From NCBI GenBank assembly GCA_017416845.1, contig JAFQBA010000042.1:1-61983 (forward strand): DNA of 61,983 bases. Direction: 5' to 3'. Of the stretch, positions 30,899 to 39,466 are shown in pieces. Under the pieces are notes generated by a model. That model saw nothing but the letters and a program-made list of their open reading frames with translations. It was not told the origin of the DNA and made no database searches. The stretch is from Clostridia bacterium. GTDB taxonomy: Bacteria > Bacillota > Clostridia > UMGS1810. A program made the position numbers and the translations under genes. Numbering within the stretch: position 1 is the first letter of the stretch; each line of letters starts with the position of its first letter.

Positions 30899-32206
30899 TT
30901 ATTTTACAAGTCTGCCAAAGCCCTTTCTTGCACTTTCGCCGTTTAAAACTCTATCAATTTCTTCCTGACCGCCGTCTTTAATAATGCGGGCAATTTCTGC
31001 AAACACTTCGTCTATGGCAACTGCGCATTTTTCAATGATTTCGGGAGTATGTGCCAGTGTGGGATAAAATCCGGTTGATGCTAAAATGCCCTTTTCGAGC
31101 ATCAGCACAGTATACAGAGTGTTTAAGTTTTTGTAGTCTTCAAATTCAAGATGTGCAAGACAAGGCACACCATAGGTATGAAGCTTTATACCGTGCTTTT
31201 TGCCAAGCTCTTCCCACTTGTCCATAAGAAGTCTTCCCATTTTCATAACGTGTTCCCAAACCTTGGTTTCTTCCATCTTTTTAAGAGTGGCAAGAGCCGC
31301 AACGGGTCCTACGCTTTCGGTCCAGTAGGTGCTTGAAATGAAGGCACGCTCTGCCCCCTCCATTGCCTCGGCTGTGCCAATGACCGCCGCAACAGGATGA
31401 CCGTTTCCGAGAGCTTTTGCGAAAATTGCCATGTCGGGAGTTACACCAAGTACAAGGTGTGAACCGCCAAAGCAATATCTCCAGCCGATTGTGATTTCGT
31501 CAAATATCAAAAGACCGCCTGCTCTATGAATTCCGTCACGCACATAGTGCAAAAATTCAACCTTGTCGGCATCACTTCTCATGGGCTCCATAATAACGCA
31601 AGCAAGTCTGTCGCCGTATCTTTCGATTATCTTATCAAAGGTTTCGGTGTCGCCATATTCAAAGGCGAGAGTTGTATTTGTCAAAGCCTTTGGCACACCG
31701 AGAGGATTGAAGCCGTCAAATTCAAGTCCTTCATCATCGGTGAGGCTTCCTGCAAGATACCAGTCACTCCAGCCGTGATAGCCGCAAATGGCAACAATGT
31801 CTCTGCCTGTGGTTGCCCTTGCAATACGAATCGCAACTGCGGCAATTTCACCGCCGGTGCGGGCATAACGAACCTTGGATGCCCAAGGATGAATTTCGCA
31901 AAGCCTGTCTGCAAGCTCAACCTCTTCGGGAGCATTGAGAGTGGTCATACTGCCATTTTTAACTCTTTCTATCACCGCTTCACTAACATCATCATCGGCA
32001 AAACCGAGAAGTGTCGAGCCGATGCCCGTTATTGTGAGATCATAGTAGTGTTTATCGTCAAGATCCCAAACCTCACATCCCTTTGCCTTTGAAAAATATG
32101 TAGGCCATTTGCCCGGGGCAAAAATTGAGGGATGCTTGCTTAAAAGCTGTGTACCAAAAGGTATTACCTCAGTGGCATGTTTGTATAAATCCAGTGATTT
32201 TGACAT
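30899..32206 (-). CDS. Class-III PLP aminotransferase, glutamate-1-semialdehyde aminomutase-like
   Basis: I chose ATG 32206 because GGAGG lies 7 bp upstream; an in-frame ATG at 32239 lacks one. The 435-residue product is a class-III, fold-type I PLP enzyme. It has YARTGGEIAAVAIRIAR (cofactor phosphate site), CGYHGWSDW, IFDEITIGWR with the PLP-pyridine Asp, and Lys264 in FAKALGNGHPVAAV as the Schiff-base lysine. Relatives include HemL and many transaminases acting on amino-sugar or uronate-derived compounds. No tetrapyrrole genes lie nearby and the gene diverges from an AraC regulator, so a catabolic or sugar role is more likely than haem synthesis. It is monocistronic, bounded by the terminator at 30778-30830. 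Confidence 0.82.
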   Translation of the reverse strand: MSKSLDLYKHATEVIPFGTQLLSKHPSIFAPGKWPTYFSKAKGCEVWDLDDKHYYDLTITGIGSTLLGFADDDVSEAVIERVKNGSMTTLNAPEEVELADRLCEIHPWASKVRYARTGGEIAAVAIRIARATTGRDIVAICGYHGWSDWYLAGSLTDDEGLEFDGFNPLGVPKALTNTTLAFEYGDTETFDKIIERYGDRLACVIMEPMRSDADKVEFLHYVRDGIHRAGGLLIFDEITIGWRYCFGGSHLVLGVTPDMAIFAKALGNGHPVAAVIGTAEAMEGAERAFISSTYWTESVGPVAALATLKKMEETKVWEHVMKMGRLLMDKWEELGKKHGIKLHTYGVPCLAHLEFEDYKNLNTLYTVLMLEKGILASTGFYPTLAHTPEIIEKCAVAIDEVFAEIARIIKDGGQEEIDRVLNGESARKGFGRLVK

Positions 32207-32233
32207 AATGTATCCTCCGTTCAAATAAAAATG

Positions 32234-32262
32234 TTGCATTTGTTTTTTATTTATAATATAAT
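32234..32262 (+). promoter_or_regulatory. Promoter of the AraC gene at 32348
   Basis: TTGCAT (32234-32239), a 17-bp spacer and TATAAT (32257-32262). Transcription would begin near 32269, downstream of an in-frame ATG at 32231, so that upstream start is ruled out in favour of 32348. The -35 sits inside TGTTGCATTTG, a motif shared with 26412-26422. Confidence 0.6.
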
Positions 32263-32347
32263 AAAATCAATCCAAGGTAAACAAAAATCAAAGACTATTT
32301 TTAATGCATTAAAGGAAGATTTCATAGTTTTTAAAAAGAGGCAGAAA

Positions 32348-33217
32348 ATGAAAGAAACAATGATAACAATAACAATTGGAAATATGAAAATCAAAATCGA
32401 AAACACAGGCTTTGCTCCAAAGGAATCGAGCATGTACACCCCTGCTCACAGTCATGCAAATTTTGAGTTTCACATGGTTTTTAAGGGTAGTTCTGTTATG
32501 GACATTGAAGAGCAAAAAATAAGCGTGAATCAAAATGAATTTGTGCTTGTTTTCCCCGAAACCTTCCATTGCACAAGCTCTCAAAGCCCGGACGCACAGA
32601 TTTTGTGTTTCGGTTTTTCGGTGGAAAAACTTTCAAAAATACAATCGTCCGATTTTTACGAAAAACTTATTTCACACACATCGCAAAAAAATGAGTTTAT
32701 TCTTCACGGGCAAAATACCTTGGTTGCAGATTATCTCAAAAAAATCCACTCCCACCAAAGTCTCAAAACTGCTTTTTCATCTGATGCCACAAAGGCGTTG
32801 TTTGTTTTGCTTTTTACCGAATTGTTTCTTCCTGTTTTCGAAAAAAACAATTCAAATGATAACGAACCTCAAGAAAGCTCTAATAGCTATTTGCAAACCG
32901 TCATGATTGAAAATTACTTTAATGACCGTTACATGGAAAATATCACGCTTTCAAAGCTATCATCACTCTTGTATTTAAGCGAAAAGCAAACAAATCGCCT
33001 TATAAAGAAAATCTTTGGAATGGATTTCAGGGAATGTCTTTCAAAAATCCGCATGAAAAGTGCAAAAAAACTTCTGCGAGAAACAAAAAAAGACGTTAAG
33101 GATATCGCAGAGGCTGTGGGATATGAGTCATACAACGGATTCTATTTGGCATTTAAATCAAAATTTAACATGACACCACTTGAATATAGGAAAAAACATA
33201 TTACAAATATGCAGTAG
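32348..33217 (+). CDS. AraC-family regulator next to the class-III aminotransferase gene
   Basis: I chose ATG 32348 because AGAGG lies 7 bp upstream and the promoter at 32234-32262 excludes earlier starts. The product has 289 residues. The N-terminal cupin shows PAHSHANFEFHMVFKGSSVMDIEEQ and VLVFPETFHCTS. The C-terminal double HTH shows LSKLSSLLYLSEKQTNRLIKKIFG and VKDIAEAVGYESYNGFYLAFKSK, ending in NMTPLEYRKKH. It diverges from the aminotransferase gene (141-bp gap), its probable target. The his operon begins 221 bp downstream. The palindrome TTAACAATTGTTAA (33237-33250) lies between them, but I saw no U-tract terminator. Confidence 0.88.
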   Translation: MKETMITITIGNMKIKIENTGFAPKESSMYTPAHSHANFEFHMVFKGSSVMDIEEQKISVNQNEFVLVFPETFHCTSSQSPDAQILCFGFSVEKLSKIQSSDFYEKLISHTSQKNEFILHGQNTLVADYLKKIHSHQSLKTAFSSDATKALFVLLFTELFLPVFEKNNSNDNEPQESSNSYLQTVMIENYFNDRYMENITLSKLSSLLYLSEKQTNRLIKKIFGMDFRECLSKIRMKSAKKLLRETKKDVKDIAEAVGYESYNGFYLAFKSKFNMTPLEYRKKHITNMQ

Positions 33218-33370
33218 TTCCGACCAATTATGCCTGTTAACAATTGTTAATTATATATAATTTGCAGAAAGTCGAAAATCTATTAATAATCTATTTATAT
33301 AAAAATCAACAAACACTGTTCTCTTTTTTGTCAAAATGCAGTAAAATAGCTATAAAATATAATATTACAG

Positions 33371-33399
33371 TTGACTTTATCGCTTTACTATGCTAAAAT
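33371..33399 (+). promoter_or_regulatory. Promoter of the his operon
   Basis: TTGACT (33371-33376), a 17-bp spacer and TAAAAT (33394-33399). The expected leader is only about 33 nt before hisZ, too short for a T-box or a leader-peptide attenuator. Regulation is therefore probably at initiation or by feedback on HisG/HisZ. Confidence 0.7.
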
Positions 33400-33438
33400 G
33401 CTAAAGTAAACAGATGATTTATATCGGAGGCAATGCAG

Positions 33439-34563
33439 ATGAACATAGAAACAAAGCTTTTGAAAGGCGACGAAAAAGTCATATTTGAGCTTCGCTCCCT
33501 TTATGAAAAATATGGCTATTCACAATATAAAATGAGCAAATTTGAAGAATATGATTTGTATGTGAGAAACAAGGACTTTCTTGTTTCCGACAACATTATC
33601 ACCTTCACCGATACAAACGGAAAGCTCATGGCACTAAAGCCCGACGTTACCCTTTCCATCATCAAAAACTCTAAGGACATTCCCGAAATCACCCAAAAGG
33701 TATATTATGACGAGAATGTTTACCGTATTTCCAAAAACACCGATTCATTCAAAGAAATTCTCCAGGTTGGTCTTGAATGTGTCGGTAATGTGGACGACTG
33801 GTGCATCTATGAGGTTCTCACCCTGGCGGCTGAAAGTCTTTCGGTAATATCTGACGATTATGTGCTTGATGTTTCACACATGGGTATCATAAAAGATTTG
33901 GTTCAAAAGCTCGACCTTTCAATTGACGGCGAAAAAGAAATTTTAAAGGCTCTCGGCGAGAAAAATACTCATCAGATTAAGGCTATTTGCGAAGAAAACG
34001 ATTGCAGTAACGACTTAAGCGTCAAAATCTGCGAGCTTGCAAATCTTTACGGAAAAGCAAATGAGGTTATGCCCCGCATAAAAGAGCTTGCTTCGGACTT
34101 TGCCCCCGATTCAATTGCACAGCTTGAAAAACTCACCTCTATTCTTTCGGATTCGGGATATGGCGACAAAATTCACATCGATTTTTCCGTTGTCAACGAT
34201 ATGGGCTATTACAACGGTATTGTTTTTACAGGATTTGTGAACGGAGTACCGGAAGGCGTGCTTTCCGGCGGTCAGTATGACAAGCTCCTCAAAAAAATGA
34301 ACCGCAAATCAAAGGCTATCGGCTTTGCAGTTTATCCCGATACACTTGAAAGACTCATGACCGAAAACCTTGAATATGACATAGACACTGTTATTCTCTA
34401 TTCGGAAAACACCGATTTGAAAACCCTTTCCGATGCGGTTAAAATGATGACATCAAGCGGCAAAAGCGTTACCGCTCAAAGAGAAGTTCCTGCAAAGCTT
34501 CGCTACAGACAGCTTCTTAAAATGAACGACAAGGGGGTCGAAATAATTGAAAACAATGCTTAA
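33439..34563 (+). CDS. hisZ: ATP phosphoribosyltransferase regulatory subunit HisZ
   Basis: I chose ATG 33439 because CGGAGG is 8 bp upstream, against 2 bp for the ATG at 33433. The 374-residue protein is a catalytically inactive histidyl-tRNA-synthetase paralogue. It has class-II synthetase motifs in HisRS-like context: FRLRSLYEKYGY-type opening (ELRSLYEKYGY), LKPDVTLSI, YRISKN, EILQVGLECVG, and YYNGIVFTGFVNGV with GGQYDKLL. There is no tRNA-synthetase C-terminal anticodon domain of usual length. It partners short-form HisG and gives histidine feedback sensitivity. Its end overlaps hisG by 17 bp, implying coupled translation and stoichiometric assembly. Confidence 0.93.
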   Translation: MNIETKLLKGDEKVIFELRSLYEKYGYSQYKMSKFEEYDLYVRNKDFLVSDNIITFTDTNGKLMALKPDVTLSIIKNSKDIPEITQKVYYDENVYRISKNTDSFKEILQVGLECVGNVDDWCIYEVLTLAAESLSVISDDYVLDVSHMGIIKDLVQKLDLSIDGEKEILKALGEKNTHQIKAICEENDCSNDLSVKICELANLYGKANEVMPRIKELASDFAPDSIAQLEKLTSILSDSGYGDKIHIDFSVVNDMGYYNGIVFTGFVNGVPEGVLSGGQYDKLLKKMNRKSKAIGFAVYPDTLERLMTENLEYDIDTVILYSENTDLKTLSDAVKMMTSSGKSVTAQREVPAKLRYRQLLKMNDKGVEIIENNA

Positions 34564-35182
34564 TGTTGCCCTTCCCAAGGGAAGACTTGGCGAAAAAGTT
34601 TATGATATGTTTGAAAAAGCCGGATTTGAGTGTCCGTCCATAAAAGAAACCAACAGAAAGCTTATTTTCGAAAACCCCGAAAAAGGCGTAAGATATTTTT
34701 GGGTAAAGCCCTCGGATGTTGCAATTTATGTTGAAAGAGGTGCCGCCGACATCGGCGTTGCGGGAAAAGATATTTTGCTTGAATATGAACCCGACATTTA
34801 TGAGCTCCTTGACCTTGGTTTTGGAAAATGCCGTATGGCCGTTGCCGCACCAAATGATTTCAGAGACAATCCCCAGCAAACCCTTCGTGTTGCAACCAAA
34901 TTTTCCAACATTGCCAAAAACTATTATGCATCTCTCGGACGAGATATTGACATAATCCACCTTAACGGCTCAATTGAGATTGCACCAATTCTTGGTCTTT
35001 CGGATGTTATTGTGGATATTGTTGAAACAGGAACAACCCTTAAGGAAAACAATCTTTCGGTTTTTGAAACAATTGTTCCCATCAGTGCAAGATTTATTGC
35101 AAACAAGGCAAGCTTTAAATTTAAGAACGAACAAATCACAAAAATCGCTCAAAGTCTTGAGCAACAAATTGAGAATAAATAA
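34547..35182 (+). CDS. hisG: ATP phosphoribosyltransferase catalytic subunit HisG, short form
   Basis: This is the first committed step of histidine synthesis: ATP plus PRPP gives phosphoribosyl-ATP. The protein has 211 residues, the short form that needs HisZ. Motifs are ALPKGRLGEKV at the N-terminus, ERGAADIGVAGKDIL (about 64-78), GSIEIAPILGLSDVIVDIVETGTTLKEN around the PRPP loop, and no C-terminal ACT-like domain. The probable start is TTG 34547 with AAGGGGG about 9 bp upstream; an internal ATG at 34556 is too far from it. The start lies inside hisZ. Confidence 0.93.
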   Translation: MKTMLNVALPKGRLGEKVYDMFEKAGFECPSIKETNRKLIFENPEKGVRYFWVKPSDVAIYVERGAADIGVAGKDILLEYEPDIYELLDLGFGKCRMAVAAPNDFRDNPQQTLRVATKFSNIAKNYYASLGRDIDIIHLNGSIEIAPILGLSDVIVDIVETGTTLKENNLSVFETIVPISARFIANKASFKFKNEQITKIAQSLEQQIENK

Positions 35183-35196
35183 GGAATGAAAACACA

Positions 35197-36471
35197 ATGA
35201 TAAAGATATTAAAATACGGAGAGGTTGCAAACGAAGATATTTTTGCAAGAGTAACTCCCGAAATAAATGTTGAAGAAATTGTAACGGACATTATATACAA
35301 TGTCCGCAAAAACGGAGATAAAGCTCTTTTGGAATATACCGAAAAATTTGACAAGGCAAAGCTTTCAAATCTTAAGGTGACAAAAGAAGAAATTGACGAG
35401 GCTCTTGAAAAAGTTGATCCCGAATTTATCCGCATTCTCAAAAGAGCGGCGGCAAACATCCGCAAATTCCACGAAAAGCAGGTAAGAAACAGCTTTATCA
35501 TAAACGACGAAAACGGCATTGTAACAGGTCAGAAGGTTATCCCCGTTGACCGTGCAGGGCTCTATGTTCCCGGCGGCACTGCCGCATATCCATCAACTGT
35601 ACTTATGGATTCAATCCCTGCAAAAATTGCAGGATGCAAGGAGGTTGTTATGGTAACTCCTCCCATGGCAGACGGAAAGGTTAACCCTGTTATTCTTGCC
35701 GCCGCATCCATTGCAGGAGTTGACACAATCATCAAAGTAGGCGGCGCTCAGGCAATTGCCGCTCTTGCTTACGGTACCGAAACCGTTCCCAAGGTTGACA
35801 AAATTGTCGGTCCCGGAAATGCATTTGTTGCAGAAGCTAAAAAACAGGTGTTCGGCACGGTGTCAATCGATATGATTGCAGGTCCCAGTGAAATTCTCAT
35901 TGTGGCAGATGCCACATGCAATCCGAAGCACCTTGCCGCAGACCTTCTTTCTCAGGCAGAACACGACAAGCTTGCAAGTGCGGTTCTTGTGACCGATTCT
36001 GCCGAGCTTGCCAAAAAAGTTCAGGCGGAACTTGAAGTTCAGATTCCACAGCTTGAAAGAGCCGAAATTGCAAGAGCATCAATCGACAACAACGGCAAAA
36101 TCATTGTTGCAAAGTCTCTGGATGCGGCAATTGAAATTTCAAACGAAATTGCCCCCGAGCATCTTGAGCTTTGTGTGGACAATCCCTTTGACTATCTTGA
36201 CTCCATCCGTCATGCCGGCTCAATCTTTATGGGAAAAAACTGCCCCGAGGCGCTTGGTGACTACATGGCAGGACCAAACCACACCCTCCCGACAAGCGGA
36301 ACAGCAAAGTTTTCTTCTCCCCTTTCCGTTGACGATTTTGTTAAGAAAACACAATACACCTATTACACTAAGGAAGCTCTTGAAAGACTTGCAAAAGACG
36401 TTGAATATTTTGCAACAAAAGAAGGACTTACCGCTCACGCAAAAAGTGCAGTAATCAGACTGGAGAAATAA
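35197..36471 (+). CDS. hisD: Histidinol dehydrogenase HisD
   Basis: This NAD-dependent enzyme catalyses the last two oxidations, L-histidinol to L-histidine. The 424 residues match family length. Motifs are PVDRAGLYVPGGTAAYPSTVLM, KVGGAQAIAALAYGTE, DKIVGPGNAFVAEAKKQVFG, IDMIAGPSEILIVAD and the zinc/active-site region LLSQAEHDK, with EHLEL and GPNHTLPTSGTA later. An AAGGA ribosome site precedes ATG 35197, 14 bp after hisG. Confidence 0.96.
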   Translation: MIKILKYGEVANEDIFARVTPEINVEEIVTDIIYNVRKNGDKALLEYTEKFDKAKLSNLKVTKEEIDEALEKVDPEFIRILKRAAANIRKFHEKQVRNSFIINDENGIVTGQKVIPVDRAGLYVPGGTAAYPSTVLMDSIPAKIAGCKEVVMVTPPMADGKVNPVILAAASIAGVDTIIKVGGAQAIAALAYGTETVPKVDKIVGPGNAFVAEAKKQVFGTVSIDMIAGPSEILIVADATCNPKHLAADLLSQAEHDKLASAVLVTDSAELAKKVQAELEVQIPQLERAEIARASIDNNGKIIVAKSLDAAIEISNEIAPEHLELCVDNPFDYLDSIRHAGSIFMGKNCPEALGDYMAGPNHTLPTSGTAKFSSPLSVDDFVKKTQYTYYTKEALERLAKDVEYFATKEGLTAHAKSAVIRLEK

Positions 36472-36472
36472 A

Positions 36473-37534
36473 ATGAGCAGATTTTTTTCTGAAAAACACA
36501 AAAGTCTTGTGCCCTATGTTCCCGGTGAACAGCCAAAGGACACACAGTATATAAAACTAAACACAAACGAATCACCCTATCCCCCATCTCCAAAGGCAAT
36601 AGAAGAGGCGGAGAAAGCGGCAAAAAGACTGATGCTTTATTCCGATCCGGAATGTACACCGCTGCATGAGGCTCTTGCAAAACTGCTCGGAGCAGAAAAG
36701 GATGAGATTCTTGCAACAAACGGCTCGGATGAAATTTTGAATTTTGCTTTTATGGCATTTTGTGACGAAAACCATCCGGCGGCATTCCCCGATATTACCT
36801 ACGGATTCTACCCCGTGTTTGCTGAAATAAATCACATTCCATACACCGAGATTCCCCTCCGTGACGATTTTACGATTAATGTTGATGATTATGTGGGAAT
36901 AGGCAAAAATATTTTCATTGCAAACCCCAATGCACCAACGGGAATTGCCCTTCCCCTTTCGGACATCGAAAAAATTGTGGCATCAAACCCCGATAATGTT
37001 GTGGTGATTGACGAAGCATATGTTGACTTTGGCACGGATAGTGCTGTTGGTCTCACAAAAAAATACGACAATCTCCTTGTTACTCAGACATTTTCAAAAT
37101 CACGCTCCATGGCAGGTGCAAGGCTGGGATTCGGTGTGGGATGCAAAGAGCTTATCCGGGATTTGAATACCATAAAATATTCCACAAATCCATATAATGT
37201 CAACTCAATGACAATGGCATCGGGCGTTGGATGCCTAAACGATGAAGACTACACAAAAGCAAACTGTCAAAGCATAATAAAAGCAAGAGAGTACGCAGTG
37301 ACCGAACTAAAAAAACTGGGCTTTGAGATGACAGATTCAAAAGCCAACTTCATTTTTGCACGTCATGGTAGACTTTCGGGCGAAGACATATATACACTGC
37401 TTCGTAAAAAAGGTATCCTTGTGAGACATTTTACAAAAGATAAAATCTCCGAATACAACCGAATTACAATCGGCACCATGGAACAGATGGAAACTCTTGT
37501 GAAGACACTTGCTGAAATTTTGGAGGAAAATTAA
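36473..37534 (+). CDS. hisC: Histidinol-phosphate aminotransferase HisC
   Basis: This PLP enzyme transfers an amino group from glutamate to imidazole-acetol phosphate. The protein has 353 residues, fold-type I. Motifs are LNTNESPYPPSP at the N-terminus, TNGSDEILNF (phosphate-binding turn), ANPNAPTG, VIDEAYVDF and the Schiff-base Lys in TFSKSRSMAGARLGF. It starts 1 bp after the hisD stop with GGAG upstream, so it is tightly coupled. Confidence 0.95.
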   Translation: MSRFFSEKHKSLVPYVPGEQPKDTQYIKLNTNESPYPPSPKAIEEAEKAAKRLMLYSDPECTPLHEALAKLLGAEKDEILATNGSDEILNFAFMAFCDENHPAAFPDITYGFYPVFAEINHIPYTEIPLRDDFTINVDDYVGIGKNIFIANPNAPTGIALPLSDIEKIVASNPDNVVVIDEAYVDFGTDSAVGLTKKYDNLLVTQTFSKSRSMAGARLGFGVGCKELIRDLNTIKYSTNPYNVNSMTMASGVGCLNDEDYTKANCQSIIKAREYAVTELKKLGFEMTDSKANFIFARHGRLSGEDIYTLLRKKGILVRHFTKDKISEYNRITIGTMEQMETLVKTLAEILEEN

Positions 37535-38122
37535 ATGAGAACAGCTACAATAAACAGAAACACTGCCGAAACAAAAATATCTCTTACATTGAACCTCGAC
37601 GGAAACGGCAAATCAGACATAAGCACAAAATGCGGATTTTTGGATCATATGCTCACTCTTTTTGCATCACATTCGGGCTTTGACCTTGATGTAGCGTGTG
37701 ACGGAGATATACACGTTGATTTTCATCACACAGCAGAAGATGTGGCGATTTGCCTCGGAAAAGCTTTTTCGGAAGCTCTGGGTGACAAAAAAGGCATTAA
37801 CCGCTACGGCAACATGATTCTTCCCATGGACGAAGCTCTCATTCTTTGTGCAATTGATTTTTCGGGAAGAAGCTATCTCGGTTATGATGTTGAAATCCCC
37901 ACTCCGAAGGTTGGTGACTTTGACACAGAGCTTTGTGCCGAATTCTGGCTGGGATTTGTGAGAGAGGCAAATGCCACCCTCCACTTCAAACAGCTTGCGG
38001 GTTCAAACTCGCACCACATTATTGAGGGCATATTCAAAGCGGCGGCAAGAGCTATGAAAGAGGCTTGTGCCATCGACGAAAAAAATGCCGAAAAAATCCC
38101 CTCTACAAAAGGAGTACTCTGA
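37535..38122 (+). CDS. hisB: Imidazoleglycerol-phosphate dehydratase HisB
   Basis: This manganese enzyme dehydrates imidazoleglycerol phosphate. The 195 residues match the monofunctional form; no histidinol-phosphatase domain is fused, which fits the separate PHP phosphatase at the operon's end. Motifs are GFLDHMLTLFASH, DVHFHHTAED-type metal site (HVDFHHTAEDVAICLG), and SNSHHIIEGIFKAAARA. It starts directly after the hisC stop, with GGAGG upstream. Confidence 0.96.
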   Translation: MRTATINRNTAETKISLTLNLDGNGKSDISTKCGFLDHMLTLFASHSGFDLDVACDGDIHVDFHHTAEDVAICLGKAFSEALGDKKGINRYGNMILPMDEALILCAIDFSGRSYLGYDVEIPTPKVGDFDTELCAEFWLGFVREANATLHFKQLAGSNSHHIIEGIFKAAARAMKEACAIDEKNAEKIPSTKGVL

Positions 38123-38733
38123 TGATAGCAATAATCGACTATGGTGTAGGAAACCTTTTTTCCCTCAAAAGCTCATTTGCGGCAATCGGTATTGAAGCGG
38201 TTGTTACAAATGACAAGGATGTAATTGAAAAAGCCGACAAGATAATTCTCCCCGGCGTGGGAGCGTTTGAGGACGCAATAAAAAAGCTTAAAGACTCGGG
38301 CATGGCTGATGTTGTAATTTCCGAAGCAAAAAAAGGTAAGCCCATGATGGGTATCTGCCTTGGCATGCAGCTTCTCTTCGACAAAAGCTATGAGTATGGC
38401 GAATTTGAGGGTCTCGGTCTTATAAAAGGCGAAATCCGCCCCATTTCGGATGTTATTGACAAAAACCTCAAAATCCCCCATATCGGTTGGAATGCACTTT
38501 CCTTTAAGGGCGAAAAAAGTCCGATTTTCAAGTATCTCAAAGAGGGCGACCATGTGTATTTTGTACACTCCTTCTACGGTGCAAATTGCGACGAATCCAC
38601 CATTGCAACAACCGAATATTCAGCAGAGCTTACTGCGGCTGTTGCAAAGGATAACGTGTACGGTTGCCAGTTCCATCCCGAAAAAAGCGGTGATGTCGGA
38701 CTTTCCATTTTGAAGGCATTCTGTGAACTTTGA
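38122..38733 (+). CDS. hisH: Imidazole glycerol phosphate synthase glutamine amidotransferase HisH
   Basis: HisH releases ammonia from glutamine and passes it to HisF. The start is ATG 38122, overlapping the hisB stop by one base (TGATG), with AGGAG upstream. A longer frame from 38065 lies inside hisB and is not needed. The 203-residue product has IDYGVGNLFSL, the oxyanion region PGVGAFEDA, nucleophile Cys79 in GICLGMQLLF and the His/Glu pair in CQFHPEKSG. Confidence 0.96.
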   Translation: MIAIIDYGVGNLFSLKSSFAAIGIEAVVTNDKDVIEKADKIILPGVGAFEDAIKKLKDSGMADVVISEAKKGKPMMGICLGMQLLFDKSYEYGEFEGLGLIKGEIRPISDVIDKNLKIPHIGWNALSFKGEKSPIFKYLKEGDHVYFVHSFYGANCDESTIATTEYSAELTAAVAKDNVYGCQFHPEKSGDVGLSILKAFCEL

Positions 38734-38752
38734 TTAAAGGAGATTTTTTAAA

Positions 38753-39466
38753 TTGATTATTTTTCCTGCTATAGATTTATATGACAAAAAGGCTGTGCGT
38801 CTTTTTAAAGGCAACTATGACGAAATGACAGTATACAGCGAAAATCCGCCCGAAATTGCAAAGGATTTTGCCGCATCAGGTGCCACTCACATTCACATTG
38901 TTGACCTTGAGGGAGCAAAAAACGGAGATACTCCAAACCTTGAGGTTGTGAAGGCAATTAAAAAAGCTTCGGGACTTTTTTGCGAAATCGGCGGCGGCAT
39001 AAGAGATATGAAAACCGTTGACAAATACATAGAATCGGGAATCGACAGAGTGATTCTCGGCACCGCCGCAGTTAAAGACGAAAAGTTTTTAACCGAAGCA
39101 GTTTCAAAGTACGGCGAAAAAATTGCTGTTGGTGCCGACATAAAAGACGGATATGTGGCAATTAAGGGCTGGATTGAAAAATCCGAATACGAATGCTTTG
39201 AGTTTTGTGAAAAAATGCAGGCTATCGGTGTTAAAACCCTCATTTGCACCGACATTTCAAAAGACGGTGCAATGATGGGCACAAACCACGAGCTCTACAA
39301 AACTCTTAGCGAAAAATTTAAAATGCAGATTGTTGCATCGGGCGGAGTTTCGAGCATTGAAGATGTCAAAAAGCTTGCAAATCTTGACATTTACGGTGCC
39401 ATCATCGGCAAAGCCTACTACACCGGTGCAATTAACCTTAAAGAAGCAATCGAGGTGGCAAAATGA
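38753..39466 (+). CDS. hisA: ProFAR isomerase HisA
   Basis: This TIM-barrel isomerase converts ProFAR to PRFAR. The 237-residue protein starts with TTG 38753 behind AAAGGAG, 10 bp away; no nearby ATG fits. Motifs are FPAIDLYDKKAVRLFKG (catalytic Asp near residue 8), IHIVDLEGAK, EIGGGIRD, GVDRVILGT-type phosphate site (SGIDRVILGTAA) and CTDISKDGAMMG with the second Asp. It overlaps hisF by 4 bp. Confidence 0.95.
   Translation: MIIFPAIDLYDKKAVRLFKGNYDEMTVYSENPPEIAKDFAASGATHIHIVDLEGAKNGDTPNLEVVKAIKKASGLFCEIGGGIRDMKTVDKYIESGIDRVILGTAAVKDEKFLTEAVSKYGEKIAVGADIKDGYVAIKGWIEKSEYECFEFCEKMQAIGVKTLICTDISKDGAMMGTNHELYKTLSEKFKMQIVASGGVSSIEDVKKLANLDIYGAIIGKAYYTGAINLKEAIEVAK

Noticed and set aside
31526..32092. 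Plus-strand frame of 188 codons
   Set aside because: It lies wholly antisense to the class-III aminotransferase, which has a complete PLP site. The frame has no ribosome site and no family motifs.
32231..32347. Longer N-terminus for the third AraC regulator
   Set aside because: The upstream ATG lies inside the -35 of a good promoter. The ATG at 32348 has a proper ribosome site and gives the normal family length.
33218..33438. Possible T-box or histidine leader-peptide attenuator before hisZ
   Set aside because: The promoter at 33371-33399 leaves only about 33 nt of leader. There is no run of His codons and no terminator or antiterminator pair.
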